A DNA stretch of 64,000 nt from Pseudomonas kuykendallii (GCF_900106975.1 NZ_FNNU01000004.1:310001-374000), one strand, 5' to 3'; positions 18,935 to 28,631 are shown, counted from the first letter of the stretch. Numbers and translations are program-made. The notes: generated from the letters alone by a model not told the origin.

Positions 18935-20551
18935 ATGAGCCAACACTTACAGCACGACGTCCTGGTCATTGGCAGCGGTGCTGCCGGTCTCACCCTCGCC
19001 CTCACCCTGCCCTCCCATTTGCGCATCGCCGTGCTCAGCAAGGGCGAGCTGGCGAACGGCTCGACCTATTGGGCCCAGGGTGGCGTAGCGGCGGTGCTGG
19101 ACCACGCCGACACCGTCGAATCCCATGTCGAGGACACCCTCGTCGCGGGCGCCGGCCTGTGCCGCGAAGACGCCGTGCGCTTCACCGTCGAGCATAGCCG
19201 CGAAGCCATTCAGTGGCTGATCGACCAGGGCGTGCCGTTCACCCCGGATGACGAGACGGATCGCGAGGATGGCGGCTTCGCCTTTCACCTGACGCGCGAG
19301 GGCGGCCACAGCCACCGGCGCATCATCCACGCGGCGGACGCTACCGGCGCCGCGATCTTCAACACCCTGCTCGACCAGGCGCGACGCAAGCCGAACATCG
19401 AGCTGCTGCAGCAGCGCGTGGCCGTCGACCTGATCACCGAGCGCAAACTCGGCCTGCACGGCAAGCGTTGCCTCGGCGCCTACGTACTCAATCGCGACAG
19501 CGGAGAAGTGGACACCTACCACGCGCGCTTCGTCGTGCTCGCCAGTGGCGGTGCCTCCAAGGTCTACCTCTATACCAGCAACCCGGACGGCGCCTGTGGC
19601 GACGGTATCGCCATGGCCTGGCGCGCCGGCTGCCGGGTGGGCAACCTGGAGTTCAACCAGTTCCATCCAACCTGCCTCTACCACCCGCAGGCGAAGAGCT
19701 TCCTGATCACCGAAGCCGTGCGTGGCGAGGGGGGCCTGCTCAAGCTGCCCAACGGAGAGCGTTTCATGCAGCGCTTCGACCCGCGCGCCGAGCTGGCCCC
19801 GCGCGACATCGTCGCCCGCGCCATCGACCACGAGATGAAACGGCTGGGGGTCGACTGCGTCTACCTCGACATCAGCCATAAGCCCGCCGAATTCATCAAG
19901 GCACATTTCCCCACGGTCTACGAGCGCTGCCTGGATTTCGGCATCGACATCACCCGAGAAGCGATTCCGGTGGTCCCCGCCGCTCATTACACCTGCGGCG
20001 GCGTTCTGGTCGACCAGCATGGACACACCGACATTCCCGGCCTCTATGCGATAGGCGAGACCAGTTTCACCGGCCTGCACGGCGCCAACCGGATGGCCAG
20101 CAACTCGCTGCTGGAGTGTTTCGTCTACGCACGCTCGGCGGCGGCGGACATCGTCGGGCAACTGGACGACGTCACCTTGCCCAGCAAGCTGCCGACCTGG
20201 GACTCCAGCCAGGTCACCGACTCGGACGAGGATGTGATCATCGCGCACAACTGGGACGAGCTGCGGCGCTTCATGTGGGACTACGTCGGCATCGTGCGCA
20301 CCAACAAGCGCCTGCAGCGCGCCCAGCATCGCGTGCGCCTGCTGCTCAACGAGATCGACGAGTTCTACAGCAACTACAAGGTGAGTCGCGATCTGATCGA
20401 GCTGCGCAACCTGGCGCAGGTCGCCGACCTGATCATCCGCTCGGCAATGCAGCGTCACGAAAGCCGCGGCCTTCACTACACCCTGGATTACCCGGAGATG
20501 CAGGCCGAAGCCCACGACACTATTCTGCTGCCGCCCATCTACGCCGACTGA
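18935..20551 (+). CDS. nadB: L-aspartate oxidase NadB
   Basis: A 538-residue FAD enzyme that oxidises aspartate to iminoaspartate, the first step of de novo NAD synthesis. The dinucleotide fold [15 protein letters not shown] opens the protein. Family motifs include [61 protein letters not shown] and [16 protein letters not shown] helical C-terminal domain completes it. It is divergent from algU across a 366-bp gap. Its last 32 bases overlap the antisense ygfX-like gene. Confidence 0.97.
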   Translation: MSQHLQHDVLVIGSGAAGLTLALTLPSHLRIAVLSKGELANGSTYWAQGGVAAVLDHADTVESHVEDTLVAGAGLCREDAVRFTVEHSREAIQWLIDQGVPFTPDDETDREDGGFAFHLTREGGHSHRRIIHAADATGAAIFNTLLDQARRKPNIELLQQRVAVDLITERKLGLHGKRCLGAYVLNRDSGEVDTYHARFVVLASGGASKVYLYTSNPDGACGDGIAMAWRAGCRVGNLEFNQFHPTCLYHPQAKSFLITEAVRGEGGLLKLPNGERFMQRFDPRAELAPRDIVARAIDHEMKRLGVDCVYLDISHKPAEFIKAHFPTVYERCLDFGIDITREAIPVVPAAHYTCGGVLVDQHGHTDIPGLYAIGETSFTGLHGANRMASNSLLECFVYARSAAADIVGQLDDVTLPSKLPTWDSSQVTDSDEDVIIAHNWDELRRFMWDYVGIVRTNKRLQRAQHRVRLLLNEIDEFYSNYKVSRDLIELRNLAQVADLIIRSAMQRHESRGLHYTLDYPEMQAEAHDTILLPPIYAD

Positions 20552-20972
20552 ATTTCAGACAGACCCGCAGGCGCCGATGCTCCGCACGGCTCAGGGCGTC
20601 ACGGGGAATGCACAGGCTGCGTACCCGGCGCTGCCCCGGAAAACGAAAGCGCAGCACCACGATCGAGGGTAACGCCAGGCTGTCCGGTCGCAGTTGAACA
20701 GGCTGCCAGCCGGCGCCCCGGCTCCACAGCCGCCAGCCATCCTCGTCATGCTGCAACCCGCGAAACGCGACCTCTGCGCTCAGCAGCACGTTGCGCGGCA
20801 GATACCACGCCGCGTGGGCGAGACACAGGACGATGCCGAGCAGCCGGAATGGCCAGGGGATGTCGGCGACGATGACCGCTATCGAGGCCAGCACCGCCGC
20901 GACCAGGTAGAACGCCAGCAGCCACCGTGACGGTCGCCAGTGGCATTCGAATCGATCACTTGGGCTGGACAC
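20520..20972 (-). CDS. YgfX-like membrane protein (CptA-type)
   Basis: A 150-residue protein with two membrane helices (about 17-37 and 41-56, [20 protein letters not shown] and [18 protein letters not shown]) and a basic soluble tail. Family and position match YgfX, encoded downstream of sdhE (ygfY) in many gammaproteobacteria and described in E. coli as a toxin-like inhibitor of MreB and FtsZ polymerisation. It overlaps the sdhE 3' end by 17 bases and nadB on the other strand by 32 bases. The toxic role is known only for E. coli. Confidence 0.75.
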   Translation of the reverse strand: MSSPSDRFECHWRPSRWLLAFYLVAAVLASIAVIVADIPWPFRLLGIVLCLAHAAWYLPRNVLLSAEVAFRGLQHDEDGWRLWSRGAGWQPVQLRPDSLALPSIVVLRFRFPGQRRVRSLCIPRDALSRAEHRRLRVCLKFSRRRWAAAE

Positions 20973-21210
20973 GGTCCAGGATCATGCGAACCATGCGCTG
21001 GAGGTCCGGATCGTCCGGTTCGGCGCGCTGCATGAACCAGCCGAACATGTCCTGATCCTCGCAGGTGAGCAGCTTGCGATAACGCGCGCGGTCCTCGTCA
21101 TCGAGGTTGGGATAGACCTCGCGCACGAATGGCACCAGCAGCACGTCGAGTTCCAGCATGCCGCGGCGGCTGTGCCAGAAAAGTCTGTTGAGTTCGATAT
21201 CGTCGACCAT
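20956..21210 (-). CDS. sdhE: Succinate dehydrogenase assembly factor SdhE
   Basis: An 84-residue helical protein of the YgfY/SDHAF2 family that inserts FAD covalently into the SdhA flavoprotein. The family signature RGMLELD (residues about 15-21, containing the essential RGxxE) is present, followed by [11 protein letters not shown]. The frame runs 22 codons further upstream, but ATG 21210 gives the typical length. It is divergent from ygfZ, another factor linked to iron-sulfur enzyme assembly. Confidence 0.93.
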   Translation of the reverse strand: MVDDIELNRLFWHSRRGMLELDVLLVPFVREVYPNLDDEDRARYRKLLTCEDQDMFGWFMQRAEPDDPDLQRMVRMILDRVQPK

Positions 21211-21328
21211 GCAGCGGGCTCCTTTGTGAAGGCCGGCATTATAGCCCCCCGCCCCTCGGCCGACACCCGCTGACAACCCGGGAGCGGCACTCTATGATGA
21301 CGCTCCAAACCCTTGCGCAGCGAACTCC

Positions 21329-22264
21329 ATGGCCGACTCCGCTTTTTTCTGCCCACTCGCCCACGAGGGCGTCATCGCCGTTCGTGGTCCGGATGCGAGC
21401 ACATTTCTCCAGGGCCAGCTGACCTGCAACCTCAATTACCTGAACGAAAGCCACAGTCTCGGCGCCCGCTGCACGCCCAAGGGACGCATGCTATCCAGCT
21501 TTCGCATCCTGCCCCAGGGCGATGGTTACCTGCTGGCGATGGCCGCGGAACTGGTCCAGCCGCAGCTCGATGACCTGAAGAAATACGCCGTGTTTTCCAA
21601 GTCCAAGCTGTTCGATGAAAGCGACGCCTGGTCGCGTTTCGGCCTGTTCGAGGGTGATTCGGCCCTCGGCGAACTGGGCTTCGCCCTGGCACCGGAAGCC
21701 GGCGCGCTGCAGCAAAAGGATGGCCTGCTCGCCTTGCGCCTGGAGAACGGCCGCGCGGAACTCTGGGCTCCGGCCGACCAGGCCCGGACGCTACTCGGGA
21801 AACTGGTCGCCCTGCTGCCATCGGCCGACGTCGACGCCTGGAAGCTGACGCAGATTCGCGCCGGGGTCGGCCAGGTCTTCGGCGAAACCCGCGAGACTTT
21901 CATTCCGCAGATGATCAACCTGCAGGCCGTCGGCGGCGTCAGCTTCAAGAAGGGCTGTTACACCGGACAGGAAATCGTCGCGCGCATGCAGTACCTCGGC
22001 AAGCTCAAGCGGCGCCTGCAACGGCTGGCCGGTGACGCCGACCTGCCCGCCCCCGGCACCGAACTGTTCTCCCCGGTTCATAGCACCAGCGTCGGCGAGG
22101 TCGTGCTCGCCGCCCACTCGGAGGGCGGCATCGAGCTGCTCGCCGTGCTGCAGGAGGATGCCGTCGGCGACGGCCGGATTCACCTGGGGAGCAGCGACGG
22201 ACCCGCTCTGCGCCTGCTGGACCTGCCTTACAGCCTGGACGCCGATCGCGAGATCATGCGCTGA
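21329..22264 (+). CDS. ygfZ: Folate-binding iron-sulfur assembly factor YgfZ
   Basis: A 311-residue GcvT-like protein that needs tetrahydrofolate and supports maturation of certain Fe-S enzymes such as MiaB. The diagnostic KGCYTGQEIVARMQYLGK motif is at about 211-228 with its key cysteine. The N-terminal block FLQGQLTCNLNYL also fits. The divergent sdhE-ygfX pair and this gene are neighbours in many pseudomonads. Confidence 0.94.
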   Translation: MADSAFFCPLAHEGVIAVRGPDASTFLQGQLTCNLNYLNESHSLGARCTPKGRMLSSFRILPQGDGYLLAMAAELVQPQLDDLKKYAVFSKSKLFDESDAWSRFGLFEGDSALGELGFALAPEAGALQQKDGLLALRLENGRAELWAPADQARTLLGKLVALLPSADVDAWKLTQIRAGVGQVFGETRETFIPQMINLQAVGGVSFKKGCYTGQEIVARMQYLGKLKRRLQRLAGDADLPAPGTELFSPVHSTSVGEVVLAAHSEGGIELLAVLQEDAVGDGRIHLGSSDGPALRLLDLPYSLDADREIMR

Positions 22265-22305
22265 GCGCAGTCCCCCAAGAACGCCTGAAACCTCAGAGAG
22301 AACCC

Positions 22306-23142
22306 ATGAGCAAGCTTGCCGAAAAAGTACAACACGAGTTGATTCAGGCGATCGAGAACGACGAACTGGTACTGCCGACGCTGCCGGAAGTAGCGCTGCG
22401 CGTTCGCGAGGCGGCCGAGGACCCGAACATCGGCATCCCAACGCTGAGCAAGGTCATTGGCAACGACGCCGCGCTCAGCGCGCGCATCATCAAGGTGGTC
22501 AACAGCCCGCTGCTGCGCACCAACAAGGAGATCACCGATCTGCAGATGGCGGTCTCCCGGCTCGGCATCAACTACACCTGCAACCTGGCCACGGGCCTGG
22601 CCATGGAGCAGATGTTCCAGGCCACCTCCGACGTCATCGACCGCAAGATGCGCGAAGTGTGGAACCGCAGCACCGAAATCGCCGGCATCTGCCATGTGCT
22701 GTGCCGCAGCTACACCCGCCTGGCGCCTGACCAGGCGACCCTCGCCGGGCTGGTTCACCAGATCGGCGCGCTGCCGATCCTCACCTACGCCGAGGATCAC
22801 GCCGAACTGATGAACGATTCGATCAGCCTCAACCATGTGATCGAGCGCATCCACCCGGTCATTGGCGACAAGATCCTGCGCACCTGGGATTTCCCGCTGC
22901 CGATCGCGGTGGTGCCCGGCGAGTACCTCGACTTCACCCGCAACTCGGAAAAGGTCGATTACGTCGATATCGTCCAGGTTGCCACGCTGCAGAGCTATCT
23001 GGGCACCGAGCACCCGTTCACCCAGATGGACTGGAGCGGCATCAGCGCCTTCGCCAAGCTGGGTCTCGATCCGAACATCGACATGCAGGCGGAGGACGAG
23101 TTGTCCAATGCGATGGAAGCGGCGATGAGCATGCTTCGCTGA
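22306..23142 (+). CDS. HDOD-domain signalling protein
   Basis: A 278-residue protein made almost wholly of an HDOD domain: LPTLPEVALRVREAAEDPNIG, LSARIIKVVNSPLL, AVSRLGINYTCNLA and LAGLVHQIGALPIL. HDOD proteins are related to HD phosphohydrolases but lack the full metal-binding set, and act in signal transduction, often in biofilm or competence control. No partner domain is attached, so its input is unknown. An AGAGA site precedes the ATG. This is one of two HDOD genes in the window. Confidence 0.88.
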   Translation: MSKLAEKVQHELIQAIENDELVLPTLPEVALRVREAAEDPNIGIPTLSKVIGNDAALSARIIKVVNSPLLRTNKEITDLQMAVSRLGINYTCNLATGLAMEQMFQATSDVIDRKMREVWNRSTEIAGICHVLCRSYTRLAPDQATLAGLVHQIGALPILTYAEDHAELMNDSISLNHVIERIHPVIGDKILRTWDFPLPIAVVPGEYLDFTRNSEKVDYVDIVQVATLQSYLGTEHPFTQMDWSGISAFAKLGLDPNIDMQAEDELSNAMEAAMSMLR

Positions 23143-23214
23143 GCAGCGCCTCCGCATGATGGGCCGCCGATAAGGGGCGGTGTCATCTCACCCGTCGGCC
23201 AAAAGGAATTAGCC

Positions 23215-23982
23215 ATGCGCCAGTCGTTGACGTACCTGTTGTTCGCTTCGCTCGTGCTGTTCGGCCATGCCGTGGCGGCGGAGGAAATCCTCCTCACCAA
23301 CGGCGAGTGGGCGCCGTACCTGGGCCAGCAACTGCCCCACAATGGCGTGGCCTCGCGCATCGTCAGCGAAGCCTTCGCCCTCGAAGGCGTCCAGGTGAAA
23401 TGGGAATTCCTGCCCTGGGCGCGCGCGCTGCACCTGGCCGAACAGGGCCAGCGCGCCGGCACGGCGGTCTGGCTGCGCAGCCCCGAGCGTGACACGCAGT
23501 TCTACGTCAGCACCGAAGTGGTCAGCAGCGGTTACAGCCTGTTTCATCGCAAGGGTGAGACGCTGAACTGGCAACGCGTTGCCGATCTTCGCGGGCTGCG
23601 CATCGGCGGCATCAACGGCTATGACTATGGCGCGGATTTCCAGCGCGCCGAGCAGTCCGGCGAACTCAAGGTGGTCCGCCTGCCCAGCGAAGAACAGGGG
23701 CTGCGGATGCTCCTGGCGAACCGCCTGGATCTGTTTCCCATCGATCCCGTCGTGGCCATGGACCTGCTGCACAGCCACTTCAGCGCCGCCGAGCGCGCGC
23801 GTCTCACCTACGCCCCCAAGCCGCTGCGCAGCGACAGCCTGCACTTGCTGCTGTCGCGCAAGGTGGCCGGCAACGACGCCCTGATGGTTCGGTTCAACCG
23901 TGGCCTGGCCAGCCTGCGCGCCAGCGGACGGGTAGCCCAGTACCTGATGGAAACCCGGCAGTCGCTGAGCATGACGCAGTAA
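23215..23982 (+). CDS. Periplasmic solute-binding protein, family 3
   Basis: A 255-residue exported protein with signal peptide 1-22 (HAVAA) and an SBP_bac_3 fold like that of polar amino-acid ABC binding proteins: ILLTNGEWAPYLG, a VKWEFLPWARAL block, and GLRIGGINGYDYG. There is no adjacent permease or ATPase, so it may serve a distant transporter or act as a sensor. Many Pseudomonas orphans of this type have unknown ligands. The ribosome binding site is AAGGAA. Confidence 0.82.
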   Translation: MRQSLTYLLFASLVLFGHAVAAEEILLTNGEWAPYLGQQLPHNGVASRIVSEAFALEGVQVKWEFLPWARALHLAEQGQRAGTAVWLRSPERDTQFYVSTEVVSSGYSLFHRKGETLNWQRVADLRGLRIGGINGYDYGADFQRAEQSGELKVVRLPSEEQGLRMLLANRLDLFPIDPVVAMDLLHSHFSAAERARLTYAPKPLRSDSLHLLLSRKVAGNDALMVRFNRGLASLRASGRVAQYLMETRQSLSMTQ

Positions 23983-24040
23983 ACGCACCCGCCGACAACG
24001 CACCCACACTCCATCGCGAATCCAGCACTACGCCCGCGGC

Positions 24041-25429
24041 TCAGCCCGCTTCGGGGAAACGCACCCGCACCAGCAGACCGCCCTGCGCGCCCTCGTGGAG
24101 GCTGATCTGCGCCAGGTGGGCACGGCAGATCTCGCCGACGATCGCCAACCCGAGCCCGGCGCCGCCGACCTGAGGGTTGCGCCGGTAGAAGCGCTGGAAG
24201 ACCTTGTCTCGCTCCGCCGCAGGAATCCCCGGACCGTCGTCCTCGACCTCCAGCGTCGCCGGCGCGACCACCCGCAGGATGACGTTGCCGCCGCTCGCGC
24301 TGTGCGCCATCGCGTTGTCCAGCAGGTTGCTCAGGAGCTCGTTGAGCAGCGTCGGCTCACCCATCACCCAGGCCGTGTCTTCCGCCTCCAGCGCCACGGC
24401 GATGCCCCGCGCATGGGCCAGCGGCGCCAGCGCCATGCCCAGCTCACGCGCCAGTGCCCCCAGCTCGATACGCTCCGCGCCGCCCTCGGCGATGGCCCGC
24501 GCGCCGCTCTCGATGCGCGCCAGCGACAGCAATTGGTTGGCCAGGTGGGTGAGCCGGTCGGTGTTGGCGGCGGCCTCCACCAGGGTGCGATGCCACTGCT
24601 CCGGCTCCCGCTCGCGCAACCCCAGCTCCACCCGCGCCTTGAGCGCCGCCAGTGGCGTGCGCAACTCGTGGGAGGCATCGGCGATGAAATCCGCCTGGCG
24701 CTGGAACAGCCCGCGCAGGCGCTCGGTGAACTGGTTGAGGGCACCCACCAACGGCTTCAGTTCGGCCTGCACGGCCACCACCGGCAGCGGGCGCAGGTCG
24801 TCGGCCTGGCGTTCCTCCACCGCGTTGCGCAGCTCGGTCAGCGGGCGCAGCGCCGCACTCACCACCAGCCAGACCAGCCCCAGCGCCGCCAGCGACATCA
24901 CCGCGAGGCGCCACAGGGTGTCCACCAGCAGCCCGCGTGCGAGGCGCTCGCGGGCTTCCTCGGTCTCGGCCACACGGATTTCCGCCATGCCCTTGATGCT
25001 TTCCTCGCTCACCGGCCGCAGCAGGCTCACCACACGCACGTCGACGCCCTCGTAGCGCGCATCGTAGAAGCGCGCCAGGGCCGGATAGTCATTGGTGCGC
25101 GGCATCCCCTTCGGCGGGCCGGGCAGGTTCTCGTAGCCGGAAACCAGGTTCCCCTCGATGTCGGTCACCTGGTAGAAGATGCGCCCCGCGTTGTCATAGG
25201 CGAAGGTGTCCAGGGCCACGTAGGGCACATCGGCCTTGAGCCGGCCGTCGGTCTCGTAGAGCCCGGCGGAAATGGCCCGCGCCGAGGCCAGCAGGGTGCG
25301 GTCATAGGCAGTGTCGGCGGCCTCGCGGGCGTTGAAGTAGGCGGTCAGGCTGCCTATCAACAGCAGCACCGTGAGCAGCGCGGCCAGGCGCAGCAGCAGC
25401 CGCCCGCGCAGGCTGCCGGCTTCACGCAT
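24041..25429 (-). CDS. tctE: Sensor histidine kinase TctE
   Basis: A 462-residue membrane kinase. Membrane helix about 12-31, a periplasmic sensor domain of roughly 140 residues, membrane helix about 173-194, a HAMP linker, then the HisKA box ADASHELRTPLA with phospho-accepting His254. ATPase boxes are NELLSNLLDNAMAHS (N), DDGPGIP (G1) and GGAGLGLAIV (G2). It is encoded with tctD next to a tricarboxylate porin and TctCBA transporter, so it probably senses citrate-like acids. ATG 25429 overlaps the tctD end by eight bases; the longer frame upstream lies inside tctD. Confidence 0.93.
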   Translation of the reverse strand: MREAGSLRGRLLLRLAALLTVLLLIGSLTAYFNAREAADTAYDRTLLASARAISAGLYETDGRLKADVPYVALDTFAYDNAGRIFYQVTDIEGNLVSGYENLPGPPKGMPRTNDYPALARFYDARYEGVDVRVVSLLRPVSEESIKGMAEIRVAETEEARERLARGLLVDTLWRLAVMSLAALGLVWLVVSAALRPLTELRNAVEERQADDLRPLPVVAVQAELKPLVGALNQFTERLRGLFQRQADFIADASHELRTPLAALKARVELGLREREPEQWHRTLVEAAANTDRLTHLANQLLSLARIESGARAIAEGGAERIELGALARELGMALAPLAHARGIAVALEAEDTAWVMGEPTLLNELLSNLLDNAMAHSASGGNVILRVVAPATLEVEDDGPGIPAAERDKVFQRFYRRNPQVGGAGLGLAIVGEICRAHLAQISLHEGAQGGLLVRVRFPEAG

Positions 25430-26093
25430 CCTGGTGTTCCAGCAGGTAGCCGAGGCCACGGAAGGTGACGATGCGCACCGTGCTGCCTTCCAGCTTCTTG
25501 CGCAGGCGGTGGATGTAGATCTCGATGGCGTCCGGGCTCGCCTCCTGGTCCAGGCCAAACACCTGGGAAGCCAGCTGCTCCTTGCTCATCACCCGCCCCG
25601 GGCGGGCAATCAGCACCTCAAGCACCGCCTGCTCGCGGGAGGTGAGCGTCAGCACCTCGTCCTCGAGACTGAAGCGCCGGGTGCCGAGGTCGTAGAGCAA
25701 CGGGCCGCAGCGTTGCTGCTGTTCGCCGCCGAGCACGCTGCGCCGCAGCAGCGCCTTGACCCGCGCCTCCAGCTCGCTGAGCTCGAAGGGCTTGGCCAGG
25801 TAGTCGTCTGCGCCGAGGTTGAGGCCATGCACACGGTCCTTGACCTCGACGCGCGCGGTGAGCATCAGCACCGGCAGCGTCTTGCCCCGCCCGCGCAGGC
25901 GCGCCAGCACCTCGAAGCCATCCATGCGCGGCAACCCCACGTCGAGCACCGCCAGGGCGTAGTTCTCGCTGGCCAGGGCCAGGTCGGCAGCCACGCCGTC
26001 GTGCAGCACGTCCACCGTCCAGCCCACGGCCTTGAAGGCCTGGGCGACGCTCTCGGCCAGTTGGGGGTGGTCTTCGACCAGCAGGATTCGCAA
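25422..26093 (-). CDS. tctD: OmpR-family response regulator TctD
   Basis: A 223-residue regulator. The receiver has phosphoacceptor Asp51 (AVLDVGLPRMDG) and Lys101 (YLAKPF). The C-terminal winged helix has LTSREQAVLEVLIARPGRVMSKE and IHRLRKKLEG. The start is the TTG at 26093 (LRILLVEDH), because it has GGAG seven bases upstream and gives standard length; the frame continues 28 codons upstream without family similarity. By analogy with TctDE of Salmonella and P. aeruginosa it controls the divergent opdH-tctCBA genes. Confidence 0.93.
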   Translation of the reverse strand: MRILLVEDHPQLAESVAQAFKAVGWTVDVLHDGVAADLALASENYALAVLDVGLPRMDGFEVLARLRGRGKTLPVLMLTARVEVKDRVHGLNLGADDYLAKPFELSELEARVKALLRRSVLGGEQQQRCGPLLYDLGTRRFSLEDEVLTLTSREQAVLEVLIARPGRVMSKEQLASQVFGLDQEASPDAIEIYIHRLRKKLEGSTVRIVTFRGLGYLLEHQDA

Positions 26094-26177
26094 GGCGGCA
26101 CTCCGGAAGACGGGCGATCGGGCTGAAGTGTAACGGCCAGAAAGCCGCTGTGAATGACACCGGGAGATTTCTTTCAC

Positions 26178-26203
26178 GCTGAAAGGCTGGCGAAAGTTTC
26201 AGC
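26178..26203. promoter_or_regulatory. Candidate TctD operator between tctD and opdH
   Basis: The inverted repeat GCTGAAA (26178-26184) and TTTCAGC (26197-26203), with a 12-base spacer, lies in the 202-bp divergent gap, 84 bases from tctD and 92 bases from opdH. OmpR-type regulators often use such sites. The assignment rests on position and symmetry only. Confidence 0.35.
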
Positions 26204-26268
26204 CCCTAGCATCCGGCCAGGGTGGCAAGAACCACCCACAGACGCAGGCTCCTGGTCGGGCCCGCGTT

Positions 26269-26282
26269 AACAAAAACAAGAA
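26269..26282 (+). promoter_or_regulatory. Crc/Hfq-type catabolite repression motif in the opdH leader
   Basis: AACAAAAACAAGAA is a perfect run of AAN triplets, the A-rich motif bound by Hfq with Crc in Pseudomonas. It abuts the TTGGAG ribosome binding site of opdH, where bound Hfq would block translation when a preferred carbon source is present. Confidence 0.6.
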
Positions 26283-26295
26283 TTGGAGACCACCG

Positions 26296-27561
26296 ATGCT
26301 CACTGCATCCCGCCAGGCGCTGCCGCCTGTTCGCACCCTGACGCTCAGCCTCGTAGGCTGCTCGCTCGCCCCCTTCGCCCAGGCCGACTTCTTCGAAGAC
26401 AGCTCGGCGTCCCTGGAAGCCCGCAACATCTACCTGAACCGCGATTTCCGTGACGGCGCTGGCCAGTCGCGCCGCGACGAATGGGCCCAGGGCTTCATCC
26501 TCAACATCGAGTCCGGCTACACCGAAGGCACCGTCGGCTTCGGTCTGGACGCCCTCGGCATGCTCGGCATCAAGCTCGACTCCGGTCGCGGCCAAAGCGG
26601 CACCGACCTGCTGCCGGTGCAGGACGACGGCGGCACTCCGGGCGAGTACGGCAAGCTAGGCCTCACCGCGAAGATGCGCTTTTCCAAGAGCGAGCTGCGC
26701 CTGGGCAGCCACATCCCCGAGCTGCCGGTGGTCAAGGCCAGCGACAGCCGCATCCTGCCCCAGGTGTTCGAGGGCGGCCTGCTGAGCTCGAAGGAGATCG
26801 CCGGCCTGACCTTCAACGGTGGCCGCCTGCGCGAGGTCAAGGACCGCGCCTCGACCAACTCCGAAGACATCGCGCTGAACAACAAGAACCGCCGCTTCGC
26901 CAGCGCCGCCAGCGGTTCGCACTTCGACCTGGCCGGCGCCGACTACGCCTTCAGCAAGCAGCTCACCGGGCGCTACTACTTCGCCGAGCTGGATGACGTC
27001 TACCGCCAGCACTTCTTCGGCCTGCTCGCCAGCCAGCCCCTGGGCGCCGGCACCCTCAGCGCCGACCTGCGCTACGCCGTCAGCGATGACAGCGGCCGCG
27101 CCGAAGCCGGCAAGGTGGACAACCGCGCACTCAACGGCATGCTCAGCTACGCCCAGGGCAGCCACAAGGTCGGCCTCGGCTACCAGCGCATGAGCGGCGA
27201 CACCGGTTTCGCCTACATCGATGGCACCGACCCCTTCCTGGTCAACTTCGTGCAGATCAACGACTTCGCCAACGCCGACCAACGCTCCTGGCAAGCCCGC
27301 TACGACCTGAACTTCGCCGCCATGGGCGTGCCCGGCCTGAGCTTCATGACCCGCTACATCAGCGGCGACAACGCCAAGGTCACCGGCAGCACCGAGGAAG
27401 GCCGCGAGTGGGAGCGCGATGTCGAGTTCAAGTACGTGGTTCAGAGCGGCGCGCTCAAGGACCTGACGTTCCGTGCCCGCCATGCGGGATTCCGTTCTAC
27501 CTTCGCCCGTGATGCGGACGAGCTACGCCTGATCGTCAGCTACGCCCTGCCGATCTGGTGA
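26296..27561 (+). CDS. opdH: OprD-family porin OpdH (tricarboxylate uptake)
   Basis: A 421-residue outer-membrane channel with signal peptide 1-30 (cleavage after FAQA) and the OprD family look: DFFEDSSASLEARNIYLNRDF at the mature start, an 18-stranded barrel pattern, SKQLTGRYYFAELDDVYRQ, and a final aromatic residue (PIW) for barrel assembly. Its position between tctD and tctC matches OpdH of P. aeruginosa, induced by cis-aconitate and related acids. Substrate specificity is inferred from context. An A-rich Crc/Hfq motif overlaps the leader. Confidence 0.92.
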   Translation: MLTASRQALPPVRTLTLSLVGCSLAPFAQADFFEDSSASLEARNIYLNRDFRDGAGQSRRDEWAQGFILNIESGYTEGTVGFGLDALGMLGIKLDSGRGQSGTDLLPVQDDGGTPGEYGKLGLTAKMRFSKSELRLGSHIPELPVVKASDSRILPQVFEGGLLSSKEIAGLTFNGGRLREVKDRASTNSEDIALNNKNRRFASAASGSHFDLAGADYAFSKQLTGRYYFAELDDVYRQHFFGLLASQPLGAGTLSADLRYAVSDDSGRAEAGKVDNRALNGMLSYAQGSHKVGLGYQRMSGDTGFAYIDGTDPFLVNFVQINDFANADQRSWQARYDLNFAAMGVPGLSFMTRYISGDNAKVTGSTEEGREWERDVEFKYVVQSGALKDLTFRARHAGFRSTFARDADELRLIVSYALPIW

Positions 27562-27590
27562 TTCACAATAAGACCCAAAGGAGAACACCG

Positions 27591-28568
27591 ATGAAGATTG
27601 CCCTTACCCGCCTTGCCCTCGCCGCATCCTGCCTGCTGCTTTCCGGCCAGTTGCTGGCCGAACCCAAGCGCCCCGAGTGCATCGCACCGGCCGCGCCCGG
27701 TGGCGGCTTCGACCTCACCTGCAAGCTGGCCCAGAGCGCCCTGGTGGACGCCAAGCTGCTGAGCAAACCGATGCGCGTCACCTACATGCCCGGCGGCGTC
27801 GGCGCGGTCGCCTACAACGCCGTGGTCGCCCAGCGCCCGGCCGACGCCGGCACCCTGGTGGCCTGGTCCAGTGGTTCGCTGCTCAACCTCGCGCAGGGCA
27901 AGTTCGGCCGTTTCGACGAGAACGCCGTGAAGTGGCTGGCCGCCGTGGGCACCAGCTACGGCGCCATCGCGGTGAAGAGCGACTCGCCCTACAAGACCCT
28001 CGACGATCTGGTCGCGGCGCTGAAAAAAGATCCGGGCAAGGTGGTGATCGGTTCCGGCGGCACCGTCGGCAGCCAGGACTGGATGCAGACCGCGCTGATC
28101 GCCAAGGCCGCCGGCATCAACCCGCGCGACCTGCGTTACGTGGCCCTGGAAGGCGGCGGCGAAATCGCCACTGCGCTGCTGGGCGGGCATATCCAGATCG
28201 GCTCCACCGACATTTCCGACTCCATGCCGCACATCCAGAGCGGCAACATCCGCATCCTCGCCGTGCTCTCGGAAAACCGTCTGGACGAGCCGGAAATGAA
28301 GGACATCCCCACCGCCAAGGAGCAGGGCTACGACATCGTCTGGCCGGTGGTTCGCGGCTTCTACCTCGGGCCGAAGGTCAGCGATGAGGATTACGCCTGG
28401 TGGAAGGACTCGTTCGACAAGATGCTCGCCTCCGAAGACTTCGCCAAGTTGCGCGACCAGCGCGAGTTGTTCCCCTTCGCCCTGACCGGCGAGGAGCTGG
28501 ACGCCTACGTGAAGAAGCAGGTGGCGGAATACAAGGCGCTGGCCAAGGAATTCGGGCTGATCCAGTAA
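27591..28568 (+). CDS. tctC: Tripartite tricarboxylate transporter binding protein TctC
   Basis: A 325-residue periplasmic binding protein of the Bug/TctC family. Signal peptide 1-22 (QLLAEP). The mature protein starts with the TctC hallmark ECIAPAAPGGGFDLTCKL, and MPGGVGAVAYN and GSGGTVGSQDW follow. It captures a tricarboxylate such as citrate or aconitate for the TctA/TctB membrane unit. ATG 27591 has AAGGAG eight bases upstream; the gap after opdH is 29 bases, so it is probably cotranscribed. Confidence 0.94.
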   Translation: MKIALTRLALAASCLLLSGQLLAEPKRPECIAPAAPGGGFDLTCKLAQSALVDAKLLSKPMRVTYMPGGVGAVAYNAVVAQRPADAGTLVAWSSGSLLNLAQGKFGRFDENAVKWLAAVGTSYGAIAVKSDSPYKTLDDLVAALKKDPGKVVIGSGGTVGSQDWMQTALIAKAAGINPRDLRYVALEGGGEIATALLGGHIQIGSTDISDSMPHIQSGNIRILAVLSENRLDEPEMKDIPTAKEQGYDIVWPVVRGFYLGPKVSDEDYAWWKDSFDKMLASEDFAKLRDQRELFPFALTGEELDAYVKKQVAEYKALAKEFGLIQ

Positions 28569-28631
28569 GCCCTTCGGCTTCAGCAACCCGTTCACTCTTC
28601 CAGTTCGAGCATCTCCAACGAGGATTCTTCC

